From contig WTGD01000367.1 of NCBI GenBank assembly GCA_011523725.1, positions 1 to 31,989 on the forward strand: a DNA stretch of 31,989 nt. Reading direction: 5' to 3'. A program made the position numbers and the translations under genes. Below are positions 29,618 through 31,989 of the stretch, in pieces. The notes below the pieces were generated by a model. The model did not search any database. It saw only the letters and a program-made list of their open reading frames with translations, and was not told the DNA's origin. This stretch comes from Nitrospinota bacterium. Its GTDB lineage: Bacteria > UBA8248. Position 1 is the stretch's first letter. Each line of letters begins with the position of its first letter.

Positions 29618-31989
29618 CTATGCCTTCATGCGGGTGTTCTCGGGGTTGAACATCGCCGAGGGCGAAGCCACGCTCACGGGCAAGCGCTCGTTCATGTATT
29701 GTACCTGCAGCTTGGTGCCGGCCGCCGCCTGATCGATCGGCAGATAGGCCAGCAGGAGGTGTTTGCCGAGGGAGGGCCCCGCGCCGGCCGAGGTGACGTA
29801 TGACGTCCGCCCTTTGGCGTCGACGAGGCGCTCGCCATCAAGTGTCAGGATCGGTTCGCTGCTGCCGGCGGGGAACCGGGGCACCCCGGATTCGCTGGCG
29901 TGATCGTCAACCGTCAGCGCGCACAGCTTCGCCGCCGGACCTTCGGCGCGCGCCTGCAGGTAGGCCTGTTTCCCGATGAATTCCGCGGCCTTCACGCGGG
30001 GCCGCGCCAGACCCGCTTCCACCGGCGAGTATTCGGCGGTGAGATCGGCGCCCATGAGCGCGTATCCCTTCTCGAGGCGTCCCGTGGTGCCGTAGACGCC
30101 GATGCCGACGGGCCGGGCGTCGAAGGCGCGGCCCGCCTCCCGGATCGCGTCCCACAGGCGCGCGCCGTGCGACGTGGGCGTGTAGATCTCCCATCCGCTC
30201 TCGCCCACGTAGGAAATGCGTAGCATCGTCGTCGGAACGCCGTCGATAATCACCTCCTGGGCCGTTCCATACGGAAACGCTTCCTGTGTGAGCGGGGCGT
30301 CGGCGATCCCTGAGAGCAGCGCGCGGGCATCCGGTCCCCATACCCCGATGGTGCAGAGTGCTGAGGATTGGTTCTCGAACTGGACCGAGCCGTCCTCGGG
30401 CAGATGGCGGCGGAACCAGACCTCATCGCGCGCGCCGTCGAAGACGCCGGTCACGACCCGGAACCGATCATGCGCCAGCCTCTGTATGGTGAGGTCGGCG
30501 CGGACCCCGCCGTCGGGCGTCAGCAGCGGGGTGTAGATCGAGCAGCCCACCGGACGATCGCAGGGGTTGACCGTCAACCGCTCCAGGTAGGGCACGACGC
30601 CGGGGCCTGAGGCGTCGAAGATCTGGAAGGCGCTCAAATCCACGATCCCGGCTTTCTCGCGCATGTGGAGATGCTCCGCGTTGATGATCGGCGACCACCA
30701 GCGGCGATCCCATTCGTGCGGGCGGTCCGAAACGCCGTAATGGGCGACCAAGTCCTCGTTCGACGCGTACCACTGGGGCCGCTCCCAGCCGTGCGCTTCG
30801 AAGAATTCGGCGCCCAGGTCCGCGGTGCGATCGTGGAACGGCGCTCGGTGCGCCCCGCGCTCGGACGCCCACTGCTCACGCGGATGCACGATTCCGTACG
30901 TCTTGTTGAAGTGTTCGCGGCAGCGCTGCCTGATGTGATGTTCGGTCCGCTCGTGCGGGTAGAACCGCGTAATGTCCGAGCCGTGCGGATCGCACATACG
31001 CGGATAGCCGTGGGTGATCCACTCGGCGATCAGGCGCGCGGTGCCGGGCCCCTCCTTGATCCAGACGGCCGCCGCCGACCAGAGCTTCTCCACCTCAGCG
31101 GTCTCGCCCAGCACCTGGTGCGCATCCGGGGTCAGGGAGAGCAGTCCGTTCACCGAATACTGCATTTCGGAGCCGGCGAGCAACTCGCCCATAATCTCCC
31201 GGGCCTGCTCGAGCTGCGGGGCGAAGTCATCGCCGGTGAAGGGCAGCTCGGTGGGCGTGCGCTCCGCCTCAGCGACGGAGGGAATGTCGTCGGGGTGCAC
31301 CAGGATGGGGCGATGGGCGTACGAGCCGATCTCCATCGCCTCGTGACTCTGCCGCTCGTACATGAAGGTGTCCATGTCGCGGACGATCGGATAGTCGATC
31401 TCGTTTCCCGTCCTTTGCAGCAGGTCGATGGGGCCCATGTCGGCCATCTGGTGCACCGCCGGGGTCAGCGGGATGCTCGCTCCGGCGAGCGCGGCGACCC
31501 GCGGACTCCAGACGCCGCACGCGATCACCACCTGTTCCACCTCGATCACGCCGCGCGAAGTCGCCACGGCCCGGACCCGCGGACGGCCGAACGGCGGGCG
31601 CGATACCTCAAGCCCGGTGACCTCGGTGTTGTCCAGTACAGTCAGCGAGCCCCTGGCCTGCGCCCTCTCGCGCATGATCGCGCCGGCCCGGACCGGGTCG
31701 ACCACCGAGACGCTCGGCGTGTAGAAGCCGCCCAGGATCACGTCGCCGTTCACGAACGGCGCCTTGGCGACCACCCCGGCGGGATCAAGCAGCTCGGCCT
31801 CGATGCCCCAGCACAGAGCCGAGGTCATCCGCCGGCGCAGCTCTTCCATGCGGGCGTCCGTACGCGCCACTTCGATGCCGCCGCACGTGGTGTTGACTCC
31901 GAGCGCGGCGTACTGGCGCTGGCTCTCCAATGTCAGCATCGTGATTTCGCGGTTGTGATCGGTGGGGAAGATGAAGTTCGACGCGTGGC
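29618..31989 (-). CDS. Dimethylglycine/sarcosine dehydrogenase-like flavoprotein with C-terminal GcvT domain, N-terminus cut by window edge
   Basis: About 790 residues are visible; the reading frame continues past the right edge, so the dinucleotide-binding GxGxxG is missing. The N-terminal part is a DAO-type FAD oxidoreductase (FYTPSVSVVDPVRAG, VVIACGVWSPRVAALAG). A linker domain follows, and the last roughly 430 residues are GcvT-like (YERLTVNPCD, ISYVGESGWEIYTP, YSPVEAGLA, and a C-terminal GCV_T_C barrel). Relatives demethylate dimethylglycine or sarcosine and pass the one-carbon unit to tetrahydrofolate in the cytosol. The residue that covalently holds FAD cannot be checked because its region is off the edge. 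Full-length relatives are about 810-850 residues. Neighbours give no clue to the exact amine. Confidence 0.87.
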   Translation of the reverse strand, partial: HASNFIFPTDHNREITMLTLESQRQYAALGVNTTCGGIEVARTDARMEELRRRMTSALCWGIEAELLDPAGVVAKAPFVNGDVILGGFYTPSVSVVDPVRAGAIMRERAQARGSLTVLDNTEVTGLEVSRPPFGRPRVRAVATSRGVIEVEQVVIACGVWSPRVAALAGASIPLTPAVHQMADMGPIDLLQRTGNEIDYPIVRDMDTFMYERQSHEAMEIGSYAHRPILVHPDDIPSVAEAERTPTELPFTGDDFAPQLEQAREIMGELLAGSEMQYSVNGLLSLTPDAHQVLGETAEVEKLWSAAAVWIKEGPGTARLIAEWITHGYPRMCDPHGSDITRFYPHERTEHHIRQRCREHFNKTYGIVHPREQWASERGAHRAPFHDRTADLGAEFFEAHGWERPQWYASNEDLVAHYGVSDRPHEWDRRWWSPIINAEHLHMREKAGIVDLSAFQIFDASGPGVVPYLERLTVNPCDRPVGCSIYTPLLTPDGGVRADLTIQRLAHDRFRVVTGVFDGARDEVWFRRHLPEDGSVQFENQSSALCTIGVWGPDARALLSGIADAPLTQEAFPYGTAQEVIIDGVPTTMLRISYVGESGWEIYTPTSHGARLWDAIREAGRAFDARPVGIGVYGTTGRLEKGYALMGADLTAEYSPVEAGLARPRVKAAEFIGKQAYLQARAEGPAAKLCALTVDDHASESGVPRFPAGSSEPILTLDGERLVDAKGRTSYVTSAGAGPSLGKHLLLAYLPIDQAAAGTKLQVQYMNERLPVSVASPSAMFNPENTRMKA

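Overview
The window is high-GC, densely coded bacterial DNA, about 27 protein genes and one tRNA in 32 kb. It looks like a chromosomal stretch from an uncultured, metabolically versatile lineage. The mix of an FMN/F420-type PPOX protein, a hydantoinase A/B pair, SsuD-like, MmgE/PrpD and dimethylglycine-dehydrogenase-like enzymes and REP-like palindromes recalls Tectomicrobia-like or alphaproteobacterial genomes. The taxon cannot be fixed from this sequence alone. No phage, plasmid, IS transposase, rRNA or CRISPR array was found.

Layout. 1-1645 (minus): an SDR oxidoreductase cut by the window edge, overlapped by glycine C-acetyltransferase (kbl). 2064-3203: a bacterial homologue of eukaryotic sterol C14/C7 reductases (ERG4/ERG24). 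3337-4458: an M29 aminopeptidase, then tRNA-Val(UAC). 4.8-5.5 kb: a gene-free tract packed with hairpins and a 141-bp inverted-repeat element. 5539-7266 (minus): a CocE/NonD hydrolase. 7488-7937: a DoxX-like membrane protein, then a second hairpin tract. 8378-9233: a DUF1778/GNAT toxin-antitoxin pair. 9292-11849: an EamA transporter, a YciI-like protein coupled to an oxaloacetate decarboxylase, and an orphan HicB-like protein. 12077-15562: an SsuD-like monooxygenase, a terminator, then an acyl-CoA dehydrogenase and an isopropylmalate-dehydrogenase-like enzyme. 15702-16693 (minus): a DUF433/DUF5615 toxin-antitoxin pair with a clear promoter. 17121-19903: a ThDP enzyme and an SDR whose whole catalytic tetrad is substituted. 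20120-20875 (minus): a MagIII-like DNA glycosylase. 20969-26841: a five-gene operon in which every junction overlaps by 1-4 bases. 27162-29249: a DCC thiol-oxidoreductase-like protein and an MmgE/PrpD protein. 29618 to the right edge (minus): a dimethylglycine/sarcosine dehydrogenase-like flavoprotein.

How the genes may work together. The clearest unit is the operon of an M29/NicX-like metalloenzyme, hydantoinase A, hydantoinase B, a PPOX flavin/F420 protein and a xylose-isomerase-like TIM barrel. It reads as a catabolic module for a cyclic amide or N-heterocycle, but the substrate is unknown. Three proteins in the window keep their fold motifs yet lack textbook catalytic residues: the SDR at 19121, the acyl-CoA dehydrogenase at 13294 and the TIM barrel at 26017.

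The most unusual non-coding signal is a dispersed family of intergenic hairpin islands, often bounded by GTAGGG and CCCTAC. They contain nested perfect stems, and in two islands sister hairpins differ by compensatory base-pair changes. They sit near REP-like ATTCCGGC/GCCGGAAT palindromes and a recurring TGTTGAAAA hairpin motif. Two genes appear to take their stop codon from such repeats.
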